The position numbers and the translations under genes are program-made. Of a DNA stretch of 64,000 bases, positions 36,306 through 48,927 are shown piece after piece (the stretch's first letter is position 1; every line of letters begins with the position of its first letter). The notes beneath the pieces were generated by a model. That model was given only the letters and a program-made list of their open reading frames with translations, ran no database searches and was not told where the DNA came from. Source of the DNA: Acanthochlamys bracteata (Eukaryota > Streptophyta > Magnoliopsida > Pandanales > Velloziaceae); the NCBI GenBank assembly GCA_019914995.1, contig CM034132.1, forward strand, positions 1,056,501 through 1,120,500, read 5' to 3'.

Positions 36306-39300
36306 ATGAACGATCCATGGCGATTCCGCCAGTTCTCGGCCGCCGGCAACGGGGGAGAAGCACTGTGCCCTATGTGCTCTACCGCTCACTTCCCTTTCTG
36401 TCCTCCTCCGCCGCCGCACTACTCGTTCCAGCCCCCAGGCGGTTTGCATCATGGATTCCACTCGCTACCGCAGCCGTCGCAACCAGCTCCCTTTCGCCCA
36501 CAGCAGTTCAACACTCCCCCGCCCGCGCCGGCGTCTTATACGAACGCCTGGGATTCATCATCGAGATTCTTGCCCAGCGAAGGATTCGAATTCGAAGGTT
36601 TCCACAAACGAATGAGAGTTGACGAACCGGCACCTGCCGTGCCTGGTTTTGCTCGACATGCATACGGTTACTCCGGCTACTCGTATGAAGATGAGCGGCG
36701 GCTTAATTTGATTCGGGATCATGGACAGTCTATGTTCAGATCGGGGACTGGTTTTGGTGCTAGGTGTCATGAACAATTTGTTCATCATGATCCCAGGTTA
36801 GGGTTTAGAAGCCAACACTACGAGAGGAACCAATTTGAGAGAAGGGAATTTGAAGCTAGCAAGGTCGGTACATTTGACAATCAGCTTGTTGCAAGTACGT
36901 TAGATAGGAGAGGGTTCAAGACAACTGATCCTTATGGCTGCTTTGGCCAGCCTGATAGATCTTTATGTATGCTACAAAGCTATGGGGTTAACAATAATGC
37001 TACTCAATTGTCTATGAATTCAATAAGAAGCCCAGAAAATTTGAAAGAGCAGATGCCACTATACGGAGATATGCACCAGCGTGCTTCTTTTTCTAACCCT
37101 GAAAATGGTCCAGGAGCTGCTTATGAGAGTTGCAAAGTTCATGACCGGCAGTTCCGTCCAGACTCTTCTTACCAGCTGAGGGATCAACCTAACCCTTCAA
37201 TTAATCAAGTGGTGCCTGGAGCAGTGAATCAAGTGAAAGAAAGTTCTCGCCCTTTGTTTCCAGAAATGAATGAGTCTAGAAGCCCTAATGAGGAATCTCG
37301 TGCTTCTTCTGAAATTAAGCCTTTGACAGAAGATGGCAGGCCATCAGGACATCAACTACATTTAACTGGAGAGCAATCGCAGAAGGCTTATGGTAAAGGA
37401 AAAAACTCGCCAATTCCTGTCCCAGCGCTTTCTCAAGGACATACTGGTAGCACACTTCCTTCTTGGCAAAGTTCAACTGCTGGGCTGGTTCCTTCCACTT
37501 ATTCATCTGAAAACCATCACTCTTTGCATCACAATGCTTATGATAAGCCACTCATTCAGAATACCGCAGTTTTTTCTGGCGAGGTACTATTTTCTAGTTT
37601 TGAGAGTTTCATTTTTTATCTCATTCTATTTGGTCATTCTTCTCATCTCAAAATTTGTTGCATGTGCCATGTTCCTTTGCTATTTGAGTTGATATTTGAA
37701 TACTGGAGTAGATAATTCTTTAGACTTTCATGATCTTAGTCTTTTGATCAGCAATGTTTTCACTTACATGGCATCTGAGAATAACATTGTAAATAATTTT
37801 GGATTAGGTTAAAAAAATGAGCTTTGATTCCGAAAACATCATGTCAACCTATGGTATATGCAGGTATAGAAGCTTTTCTTTGTTGTTATAGGTTGTCTAT
37901 TGTGTAAAAGATAACTGCATAATTTCGGATATAATCATTATGCTGATGGCTTTTCTGTGTTGATGCCTTGATATGTGGTAGAATCTACTTGCAAATACTA
38001 CTTTCTCTCTTCAGATTTCTGGAAAGTAATCCTTATCTAATGTTGTAAGGAAGGGGTCATGTTAAGGGTCCATTAAATCTCAAGCATGATTTTACTCTTT
38101 GAATTTCTTCTTTGAGCTTTTGCAAAGTCTTATTTACTAGTTGAGCTTTTATTTCTTAATGCAGTTGTCATTTAACCTTGCAACACCATCAAAGCAGTTT
38201 GTGGAGGATGGGCGACAGTTATTTCCCATAAAGAAAATTTCTCTAGATAAACCAACAGTTATTGATGCACGCCACTTGTTTCAAAAACCACATCGAGCAT
38301 CACGTCCTGACAATATCGTAGTGATCCTCAGAGGGCTGCCTGGTTTGAACTCTTTCTCCTTAGTTTTGACTTGTATGTATGTGTGTGGGTGGGGGGGTGG
38401 GGGTGTGTGGTGGCTGATCCAGTTCCAGAAAGATAAGTGCAATCTTTCTGAATTTTGATCTCAGAATCTCATCATAAGTTCTTTTACTGATAGGTAGTGG
38501 AAAGAGCTACATGGCAAAGGCTTTGCGTGACATTGAAGTAGAACATGGTGGAAATGCACCTCGAATTCATGCAATGGATGATTATTTCATGATTGAAGTG
38601 GAAAAGGTGAAGGCCACATATATGAAGACAGTTCAAGACAATCGATCAAATCATGTAGTGGCTATACAATGAATTGATGATTACCATACCACTTACAGTT
38701 TCCCTTTGATGCTGCAATGCAGAGGGTTGAAGACAGTGAAGGACCCAAATCCTCTGGTCTGTCAAGTCGAAACCGATCGCTCATGAAGAAGGTGATTGAA
38801 TATTGCTACGAGCCTGAAATGGAGGAGGTAGACCTCAACTTCAGTTTCTCTCTGTTCTGCCAGACTTTTTTTTTGGCGCTTTTTGCTCATTACATGGTTC
38901 TTTCAATAATCAGATGGTGGGTCTAGTCATACCTTTTGCTCTTTTTTTTTTATATAATTCTTTTATTAAATAATTTATCTGAGACCAGGCTTAGAAACTA
39001 AACAGCTGTGATACTCTTTGCGTTTCTGTGGTTGTTACTCATGTAACCAGCTTTGCCGGATGTAGATCTGTCTTGAAATAAATATTTGCTTTAGTGCTAG
39101 TTCCCTCTCAATCTGAAATTAAACTTGTGAAGGTAGAGGTGGAATGCTGGAAATAATTCTGAAATATACTTTATAAGATTGTGAAAGGATATATTTTGTC
39201 ACATGTACTAGTTTACTCATATTGCTAGATTTTTAGAGCTTATTTTTCGGTTTGTAATACCTGATTTTCTTTTCTGCATTTACGAGCTTAGAGTTTCTAC

Positions 39301-42300
39301 TTATGAGTAATGGTAGCTATTTTCTGCAGACATATCGAGCAAGCATGTTGAAAGCATTCAAGAAGACCCTAGATGAAGGAAATTTCACATTAGTGATTGG
39401 TATGCACTTGCAATGTCGTAGATCTCAATGCGGGGACATATAAATTTTTTTATGATAGTGGTAATCCTTGGTTTGGTAGCTATGTTATTTATTGTTGCCC
39501 TTCATTCTAGATTTTGCTTTCTTTTTTACTTTTTTAATTTGGTCTTACATCAATTGTTTGCTGCATTGCTGTTGTTTATAACTCTACTGACAATCTCGTT
39601 CCCATTCCTAAGCTACTTTGTGCAGAAATTCTTCTGTCAGTCAACTTTCCTTGGTTGTATTTTGTATATTCATGTACTTGTTAAAAGACTGCATACTTAT
39701 GCTAAGCCTGGAGTAGTCAGGAAAGATAGTTAACATATGGAGGAATAATGTGTTTGGGGCCTTGCATAGACTTTATAGCTTTATAGTGTTAAGAAGATTC
39801 ACATTTTCAGTTTGGTTTAGTTTAAATGGTGAAATGCAGTGCCAAACAGTGTGCACTGCTTCATTTTCACTGATGACCGATGCAGCAATGTTTGGCAACT
39901 GACCTATCTGTTGCTGGTATGTTTGCCTCATTTTAGTGGATGACCGCAATCTGCGGGTAGCTGATTTTGCTCAGTTTTGGGCAATTGCAAAGGTATCTTC
40001 TCATTCTTAGTTATTGACCTTTGTGTGCATTACTTTCCCTGATCTTTTCTGGTGTTGATTGGGTTGTAGTGTGTAATGAGGTTTAAAACTAAAACCATAT
40101 GAAAAGATTACTGCATTCATAGATTAGTGTGTTTTGCAGTAGTATTTGTTCCTGAATTCAAGCAGACTGATTCTTGATATTTTGATCACATTGCTGTCCT
40201 AGAATTATACTTCTAATTCAATCAGACTCCTATCTTTGTCTCCAGGGATATGCAGGAATGATAGTGTAATTCCAATTGAGCTTCTAATGAAGTTGAATAG
40301 GAGCTTTTAATGTTAGGAATGCTCTTATTTCTTTTTATTTTTAAGGAGTGTTGCCATCGTCGTCCTGCTATATATATACACACGTGTAGAAGTCTTAAAT
40401 CATAACAATATGTGGTTCCTTTGAGTGATTAGTGTATGAGAAATTTGTCTTCATGAATGCAACATCAGCTTATTAGTAAGAAAGATTGCCTTTTCTGTAA
40501 AGAAACTTGCAAGGAACTTTTCCGATTGCCTTCATCACATTTGTTATCATGCAAGTGTTTACCAACTTGAAATTTGTCTGATATATATGTACTTGCCTTA
40601 TATTCATGTGCATAGAATCCTTTCTTTTCTTTTCTTCCTTCTCTGGTGCTTCAACATGCTGTTATAGGTTTCAATTCTTATTTATTCTGATTTAGAAATC
40701 TTGATTCATTTTTATCTAATGATGTTTATGATGGTCTGCGCATTCTTTATGTCTATATTTATTGTTCATGCTACAAGGTTTGATTATGTTGGCCTGCTTG
40801 TAATGAGTTTCTCAGTTTCCAATTATTTAACTTTTCTATGGCAAGCCTTTTGCGAGCAACAAATGTTTGTTAATTTTCTGTTGTTAAGTATGTCCCTTGC
40901 CCTTTCATGAGTTATGAAGTGGTTCAGCAAAGTGTGTGTGGATGGGTTGCTCCTGCAATTCCTCTTTCACTTTTAGGAAATGAACTTGTCTAGGAATTCC
41001 GGTTTTAGTGTTCTTTTAATCTTTGTTCTGAGGAGTTTGTGGGCTCTGATAGCAGCCACATTACAAATTGCCTTTTGCCTTTTGTGAAATATAATTGATT
41101 GCTTTGTTTAAGCAATATCACTAATTCTAGTGCCGTTAATAGCTACAGTACACTTTCAATTTTCCTTCCTTTGGCATAGAAGAATTTTCAATTCTATACA
41201 TTGCTTTATATTGCACGATATGTATATTTGTGGGACACCCTGCTCAATATTGAAAATTATCTTTTTCATCTGGTGCTGTAGTTTTCTCATTGTTCCTGTT
41301 TTACGATGCAGAGGTCAGGCTATGAAGTGTACCTGCTAGAAGCTACTTACAAGGATCCTGCTGTGAGTTACCCTATTATTGGTCTTTTCAATTTTGAATC
41401 CTGCTTTAAACAAAAAAGAAATAAATTGTTAAATGTTCAAAAACTAAAGATATATATTGTTGACCAATTTGCACATAAACAATTGCCTCTTTAAAATGGG
41501 TTGGACTATTTGATATAAGTGTGATTGGGGCTAAGATTCTAATTTAGCCCTTCCCTTTGACAACAATATGGGTCAGAAACCTCTTTTCAGAAAATTCCTA
41601 TAAAATGGGCTTCATGCTAGAGATCCAAATGTTAAATGGCTACTATGTAAAACTGATCATGTGCATAGGCCAAACACTTATATATGATATGATTAGTAAG
41701 ATTTGTATATCTAATATGCTTGTAAGTAATTAAGTACTTATCAGCCTATTTTTGTCTTGTGCTAATATCTATTTGAATGACAGGGTTGTGCTGCTAGGAA
41801 TGTGCATGGCTTTACATTATCTGATATACAGAAGATGGCTGATCAATGGGAAGAAGCTCCACCATTATACCTGAAACTAGATATACAGGTTGACTAGTAG
41901 GTTTACAGTCTAGCTACCAACAATTGCTTCATTCATTTTATTTATCTCTTTGTCTCCTGCTGGGACTCCTGAACTACGCAGCCATTGTTTCATGGGGATG
42001 ATCTGGATGAGCACTCTATCCAAGAGGTACTATAATTTTGCAATTGCTGGATCTTGAAATTTTGAGCTCTACCTTTTCTTATTTACCCTTAATTTAGATT
42101 CTGATATTTTCGCTATTTATTTCGTAAATTCATTATATAGGCTTTATCGTTCTTTTAGAGGATATTCTTTGCTGAGTTCTTGTTCCCATTTGACAGGTGG
42201 AAATGGATACAGTAGATGTGGCTGATGATGAAGAAGACAAATTTCGATCACAAGATGATGATATTACCAAACAAGTGGAGCCAGATTCTGTAGATTCCTC

Positions 42301-44067
42301 ACTTATTGATGGTATTCTTAAAATTTATATTAAATCCCAATTTATTGAAGCCTTAAACAGGAGCTTTTACTGTCCCTATCTAATGAGCCCTTGACGTATT
42401 CCTCAGCATGATCACATAAAGTGATAGGGAAATTTCTGTGGTGATGCTTTTTTTTAGTACTAAATAACCTTTTTTCTTGTTAGTGCTCTCTCTAAAGGCT
42501 ATCCTCATGCACAATTATATGATTGCATACTCAATTTAGTGAGGATACTTGTGGAAATTCAAAATCAACTGTTGAATTTACTATAGCGTCATCTTTAAGC
42601 ACCTGCTTGAATTTGCTGTATGCATAAAATTGGAACTCTATTTTCATCTATTAGACATCTCAAGTTGCAATACTGTGAGAGAATTTATTTCTGCATTTAA
42701 TATGTCCTTGCTAGGATTGATCGTATCTCTCTGTAAATGTTTTATCCCGTGATGGATAATTGGTTTTCATCTTATATAGGCGCTGAAAGGGTTGGAGATG
42801 GAGGGGCCTGTGACGAAGCAGAAGAAGAGGTGGCTGGTATGAAAGAGTTAGGAAAGAGTAAGTGGTCCAAGGATTTAGATGAAGAGACGGAGACCTCAGA
42901 AGGCACTAAAGCAAACGTAAATGCTCTTTCTGGCCTTATTCAGACATATAAAAAACATAGAAAGTCTGTTAACTGGGGTGATCAGGTATGCTTAAGATAC
43001 TGTTATCCTTCTAGATCTCATGCTTTCATGTTCTTTGAACTCCATGTACTCGTTAGTTTTTGGTTTGAACAAGTCGAATAGCCGAAGTACAAGATGGCTA
43101 TTTCTTTAGCTTGTTAGATTATAAAGATAATTAAAGTAAACCATAAGCTGAACTCCAAAATGAAAAGCAACATGTCTGCATGTACGGTTGATATGTTTGT
43201 GTTATGCCCTTGATGCTGACATGTTCTTCATTTCAGGTTAACAAAGGTGGTTTCTCAATCACTGCAGTTAAAAGACAAAGCATATCACTAGTGATCGGCC
43301 CTGGCTCCGGTTATAATTTGGTTAGTATTAATCTTGTCTTCTCGTAGTCTTCGCTACATGTTTACTTCTCTAAGCAAATCCACTGTTTCAGATGATGCTT
43401 ATTTAGCCATTTTACTCGTTTCCTTATACCTGCCTCTTTTGTTGGCCTTTTTTGCTGGTTCTGAGTAGTAGGAACCTGAGAAGCCTGTAGTCCTTAACTC
43501 TGATCTTTTGTATGAACCATCACAACCATCTTTCCTTGAGAATCCAAACAAAGAACTTTGTCCCTGGCAAAAAATATGGAAATCTATTGATACGGGTCCT
43601 GATTGGAGATTCTTGAGCTCCCAAAATTTTGTTCTTATATCTAAAGATGTCTGATGTGGTAATTGTTGAAATCTTGGGCTCATGTGTGCAAGGTTGATAA
43701 CTTCGATTGCAACATATAGTGTTGGTAATTACTATCATGTGCTTGTTAATCCTTCCTTAGTTCCCTAGTATTGTGTACATATAATTTCATCTCATGCATT
43801 TGGTTTACAATCTCAAAGGTGTTACTGAGAAGCTTTTGGTCCTTTCCACTCATCATACCAACTTGTCTAACAGAGTTGCGTTCTCTGTAGAAATCAAATC
43901 CACTACCTGATGAGGAGAAAACTTATACGGTATTTGTCAGCGGCAGTGCCAGTGAATCAAAGAAACGTTTCCACGATAAGCTAAGAGCAGAGCGAGAGTC
44001 GTTCAGGGCTGTTTTTGACAGAAGACGGCATCGCATTGGTGGTCTCAATGATATGGAGGACGAGTAA
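36306..44067 (+). CDS. YLP motif-containing protein 1 (YLPM1)-like nuclear P-loop protein
   Basis: Homologue of the animal YLPM1/ZAP3 nuclear protein (Arabidopsis At5g62760-like). Thirteen exons: 36306-37583, 38165-38342, 38494-38606, 38723-38827, 39330-39399, 39937-39992, 41312-41362, 41784-41888, 41982-42026, 42197-42311, 42780-42985, 43237-43320, 43891-44067; 860 residues in frame. The first 426 residues are low-complexity, Pro/Ser/Arg-rich, and open with a Cys pair (CPMCSTAHFPFCPPPPP). The C-terminal half is a P-loop kinase-like domain: VVILRGLPGSGKSYMAKALR (Walker A near residues 482-489), then HAMDDYFM and FTLVIVDDRNLRVADFAQFW. The end is basic (FHDKLRAERESFRAVFDRRR). Animal YLPM1 binds protein phosphatase 1 and RNA; the plant role is unknown to me. 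The TTG-led extension upstream of the ATG was not used. Confidence 0.9.
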
Positions 44068-45537
44068 CTTCAGTTAGATTCTTATTGAATGGGTGTAAGG
44101 ATAGCCTTAGAGATGGCCCTCGTCCTGTGCATCCAGTGATAGGAGTGCATCCTGGGTGGCTCGAGCTGTTGAGATGTAACGCGATGCATCTATATATCAT
44201 AAGCCTATCAATTTCTATATATAAATTGGCCATCTATTATTGTAAGTTTTTCCCAAATAGTCGTTCTTTTCACGAAATCTCATTGCTAGCTTCTTTGCAT
44301 CAGTTGAGTGTATGCATCTTTTAGGAATTATCTGAATGTAACTGGTTTAAAATATGCTCCCCGTCAATGATTCGTACATGATCGGAACTTGATGACCGCA
44401 TTATCGGCTTCCTGAGGTTCTCTGATTGGTTATTACGTTGCTGTTCACTGAGATGTCAGAATTGAGAAGATTGCCAGGTAGATGTAATCTCTAATGTAAA
44501 AGAATTATAAACTTAAGTTTAAGGTCATTTGTGTTTGAAACCTCATCAAATTGTCGTCAAAATAAATAATGTATAAACATGTAAAAATGGTGGGGTTTTA
44601 TGCAATATCAAAATAACCTAAATGACGTAAAATTTGAAATGCAGTATTCTTTTACGTTTTAGAATATTTGTATCACTTCGTTTTCTCTTGCAAATTTCGC
44701 GGTTCCACAAGAAAGACCTCGCGATGGTGCGCGATACTCGCTCTCAAAGTTTAAAGAGTTGTTTAGAAGTATTTAAAAAAAAAGGTTTTCACGAACAACA
44801 AATATTTTAAAAAGTAATTTTTTTTAAATTTAAAAATTAATAATAATAAATTTATATTACGTAAAAAATTTTATTTTTAAATTTAAAAATTTTTATAAAA
44901 TATTTTCTAAAATTTATTTTAAAATACAAAATAAAAAATTAGAAAAAAAATTATAAACAAAGGGTTGCGTTTACGTAATATTGGTAAAATGTTAAGTTGC
45001 TTAACAACTACTGACTACTACTCAGCAGTAGAGGTCATATAAAGGTTGCGGAAAGAAATCGCAGAGTCTCGCTTCTGTTTCAAATGCATCCTTTATTGGC
45101 ACGGGAATTAATTATTGGATATATAACCGGAGAGTACCTAATAGCAAATCTCAAATGGAACATAAGAAATTAAATCAATAAACAGAAAGAAACTGGAGAT
45201 CAATGGACAAATTAAAGAGAGCCATAATAAAAATAAAAGCTTAAATATATGTAAGATACAATTCTGATGAAAATGGCGAAGAGTGAATGATTAACCAACA
45301 TATAATCTCAATGTATTCAAACAAAGAATGAATTTCAATATCAAAGAAACTTATTGTTTTCGCCCTCCGTGAATTTTAGCAATAATGCTTCAACTCTTCC
45401 CTCCCTTCTATATACACCTTTCTCCCGTGCATTGCATGATGAAACAAAATTTTTAAAAAAAAAACTTCCATGCATCTCTGTAGTTCCTGAGAAGAAGAAG
45501 CTCGAAGCACTTAAGCGGCCGGAATCAATGAAACTGA
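44068..45537. other. Convergent 3' flanks with an AT-rich island
   Basis: The 3' UTRs of the YLPM1-like gene (left) and the pectate lyase gene (right, minus strand) meet here. About 44755-44970 is an AT-rich island with a left edge AGTTGTTTAGAAGTATTTAA. No coding region seen. Confidence 0.55.
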
Positions 45538-47167
45538 TCAGCAAGGGCGACCGACCCTGCAGTTGAGAGCTCCAGAGTAACGAGTCAGTCTTCTGACGAA
45601 TGTTCCTGGCTTTGCCTTGATCATGTCTTTATTCGAAAACCTAGCATTCGCCGGACCACCGGATTCTCTGAAGAACGCTCCGTTCATCAAAAGATCTCCT
45701 TCTGACTTCCACGTCCATTGCTTCCATACCGATTCCGGTGCGTAGTCTCTCTTCGTCACCTGTGCAATAACAACATCTTACCATCATGCTTGTGTGCATT
45801 GTCTTGAATATATATAAATTTCATTCATATAACAATTTTAATCTTACCTCCTTTGCGGCGTCGTTGGGAGGAGCAATGTAGCGGTTACCCTGACTGATAA
45901 TCTCAGGGTGCTGACTTCCACCGACGGCGTACATCAGCCAGTGAGTGTAGTCGTTGTTCACCACGTGAACGAATCCCCACCGCGCTCTAGGCATACGCTG
46001 AACAAGACCCTGCCCGAAGTGGTTGAACGCAACGGTGATTTGCATCTTCGAGTCGCCTTCGTATGCATCGCTAGCTCCGAACAACATCACCTGCAGATCA
46101 ATCAAACACAACATGTTTCATGAATCAACAAATCAAATTTAGCAACAGATAGATTGCGCATTCTATGCATGGGCTTGAGAGTGAAGAAATGAAGTTTTAC
46201 GTCGTTGTGGTGGGTGAAATGTGAGTTGGAAATGGTGATGGCAGTAGAACCCATGATGGCATCGATGAGCCCATCGTCGCAGTTGGACATGGAGACATGA
46301 TCGATCCAGACATTGGTTGATCCGTAAATCGAGATGCCGTCACCGTCGCTACGGGTACGGATACCGTAATGGTAAAGGGAATCACGGATAACTCCACCAC
46401 TTCCAGCCTTGATATCATGGATGTGAAGGTTAGTTATGATAACGTTGTCGATAAACTGGATCGTGATTCCGGCACCGTAGGCAATGTGAACGTTAGCGCC
46501 GCGAGCATCGATGGTTTTGTTGCTTGTCATGATGAGTTCTTCGTTGAGCCTGATGATCATGTCCCTCTCGAACACGATCCACAAAGGCTCGTCTTGGATA
46601 ACGGCGTGCCTGAGAGTTCCGTTCTTGGGGTTGACGAGATCGTTGTCTGAAGCGTCGGTGACAACATAGTAACGACCACGGAGACCGCCGGTTGTCTTGC
46701 GACCGAATCCTTTGGCGCAGCGTGCGAGCTGCTTACGCTTGTGTGCCCAGTTCATGTTGCACCTCCAGCACCTGTCGATAGGGTTCGTAGCCACGCACTT
46801 ACTTGTGCCCTTGTGCCTTCCACGGAGCTCACGGCGCGTCGTGTTCGAGTCCAACGCCCTGCATTCATTCATTCATTTCATGCATGCAGTAATATTACGA
46901 TACCGAATTATAACTACTTCTGACAGAACTGTATATATATCTCAATTACATAAATAAATATAGGAGGAGCACGTACTTGCGAACTTCTTGGTTGAACATG
47001 GCCGTGACGGACATAGGATCAGGATTGTAAGCGTCGCGAGCACGTTGAGAGGCGAGCTGAGCCCGTTTCTGCCAGGTGGCGTCGAACTCTCCGATATGGG
47101 CTTCGGAGAGGGAAGCGGAGGCGAAGAAGAGGAAGAAGAAATAAGACAGGAAGCTGAATCCCTCCAT
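45538..47167 (-). CDS. Secreted pectate lyase (polysaccharide lyase family 1)
   Basis: Cleaves de-esterified pectin (polygalacturonate) in the cell wall by calcium-dependent beta-elimination. Exons 46977-47167, 46201-46858, 45848-46090 and 45538-45759 give 437 residues. A hydrophobic signal peptide (about 1-22, [15 protein letters not shown]) is followed by an extra N-terminal region of the plant Pel type ([14 protein letters not shown]). The beta-helix carries the family motif [18 protein letters not shown] (about 246-263) with calcium-binding aspartates near 237, 259 and 263, and the catalytic Arg region QRMPRAR (Arg near 315). The usual RMPRCRHGYFH is [11 protein letters not shown] here, but the two key Arg residues remain. 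The C-terminus is [12 protein letters not shown]. No damage. Upstream is a minus-strand T/C-rich leader with a long A tract (about 47219-47252 on plus as T). Confidence 0.95.
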
Positions 47168-48927
47168 TGCTTGCTCTTATTTCTTTTGCTTGTTCTTGCT
47201 GTTTATTTCCTTCTTTATTCTTTTTTTTTTTTGGTTTTTTTTTTTTTTTTGGGCTGGCCTTATGGGTTGGAGGATAAGAAAACCACCAAACCCGACCAAT
47301 GGACAAGTCTAGTGAGATACAAACATGGTACGAACAAAGGCCTGCAATGAAGACTTGGAATGCCGTAGGCAATTTATAAGCTTTGGGACTTATCATAGAT
47401 TCAAGGACAACCATGGAATTGTGTTTAGATCTCTTTCTCCGGACATGGATGAGAGTTTTTTTAGGAGTTAACTACTTATAGACATATATGTTTTGAACTT
47501 TTCTTACTGAGTAATAGTTCTTCTTGGCTGTTAATAGTTGTTTTTATGTTAATTGATTTGCCTACTCTAATAATAGTAGTACTGTATGATGCAACTGTAC
47601 AGCATGATGGAAGGCCACAAAAGAAGGATGATTGAAGAAGGCTATAAAAATTTGGTGTCTGAGTTTATAGGATCAGTGTTACGTTCGTGACTGTAATACA
47701 TGTTCACAGATCAATATATGATTCATTTTCTTGCTGGTGGTAAAAAGAAAACAGATTTCTGCAACTGAAAATTTATCAACCAGTTCAACTTGATTTTAAC
47801 TGAGTACAGGGCAGAGCTGAGAGTTTAGATTCAGAGGTACGTGTAAGAGATGGACATAAAGTATTTTGGACATGCTCTGGCAGTTCACACGAAACTAGTT
47901 ACGCAAGAGACTTTGGCCTGTCATGCTTGGCATCTGATACTGGCCTCGTTCTCCTTCGTTAGAAGAAAATATGTACCAAAAGAAGAGGATAACATGGCAA
48001 AGAATCAACGAGCCTACAGACAGCAATATGAGTTTTGAGAGTGAGCTCATTGATCTGAAAAAACAAAAAGAAGACCCTGGTAAACATGAAGGCAAACAGA
48101 AAGTTTTCTACTTATTCAACCTTCCACTTGTTGTTTCGTATCATCGATCATAATTTGAAAAGTAAGGAAAAGAAATTAACAGTATAAGCAATTAGTGAAA
48201 AAGTGGTAATCCGGTTGTTTATCCAGGTCGCTTTCGGTCCTGTGGTTTGATTGACCAGTTACTATATTCAACTGCAAAAATAAAGTTTGATCTGCACAGC
48301 CAACAACCATACAGTAAACTCAAAGCTCCAAGAGAATGCAAGCCGAATTTTGATCATAATCAGAGAATTTCAGATAAATTAAATATTCAGATCAACCTCT
48401 TACCTATTACGAATTTCTTGGATAAGCGTGAAACAATGAAGCTGGAGTCAAAAGGTCATTACAATAACTTTGTTTTGCAGCATTGAAGCAGGCTGTGAAA
48501 GTGACTCGGCTCACAAAGATCCAAGAATGTTGATTTATGCTCATATCAGCATTTCTAGCACAATTACTTTAATCAAGTTTCTCCTCTTAAAAAAATTATA
48601 ACGAAGATGAATCCCAACCAAAGATGTAATTTAGATCTTATTCCCTAATTAGATATTCTGATAGACGACAATGGCTCTTTAGAAAAAAACATAGCATTTC
48701 ATTATTGCAGACTCATTCTATGAGTACACATAGGAAAATTTCTATACCTTGATTGATTTCAGCTGCTTCTTCAAGAAATCAAACCCTTCCATCATTCTGA
48801 ATTCAACTGGTACACGTTGCATGCCAAAATCCCAGTATTTTGTCATTGCCTTCTATATACCACAGAACTTGATGATGCTTTCATATACATTCAAATTTGC
48901 TGGCTAGATACAATTCTGATTAGTAGA
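47168..48927. other. Spacer between pectate lyase and the first LRR-XII gene
   Basis: Divergent promoters of about 1.76 kb in total. Long T tracts at 47219-47252 belong to the pectate lyase leader side. ORFs at 47850-48150 have no family resemblance. A TATA-like GCTATAAAAATTT lies at about 47640, far upstream of the receptor gene. The 15-mer TATCAACCAGTTCAA at 47774-47788 recurs at 58859-58873, upstream of the third receptor gene. Confidence 0.5.

Noticed and set aside
36227-36622. 131-codon ORF in another frame over the start of the YLPM1-like gene
   Set aside because: Overlaps the conserved CPMCSTAHFPFCPP exon in a different frame; open because of high GC in this exon.
46369-47350. Long plus-strand ORFs across the pectate lyase gene
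   Set aside because: They are antisense shadows of conserved pectate lyase exons.
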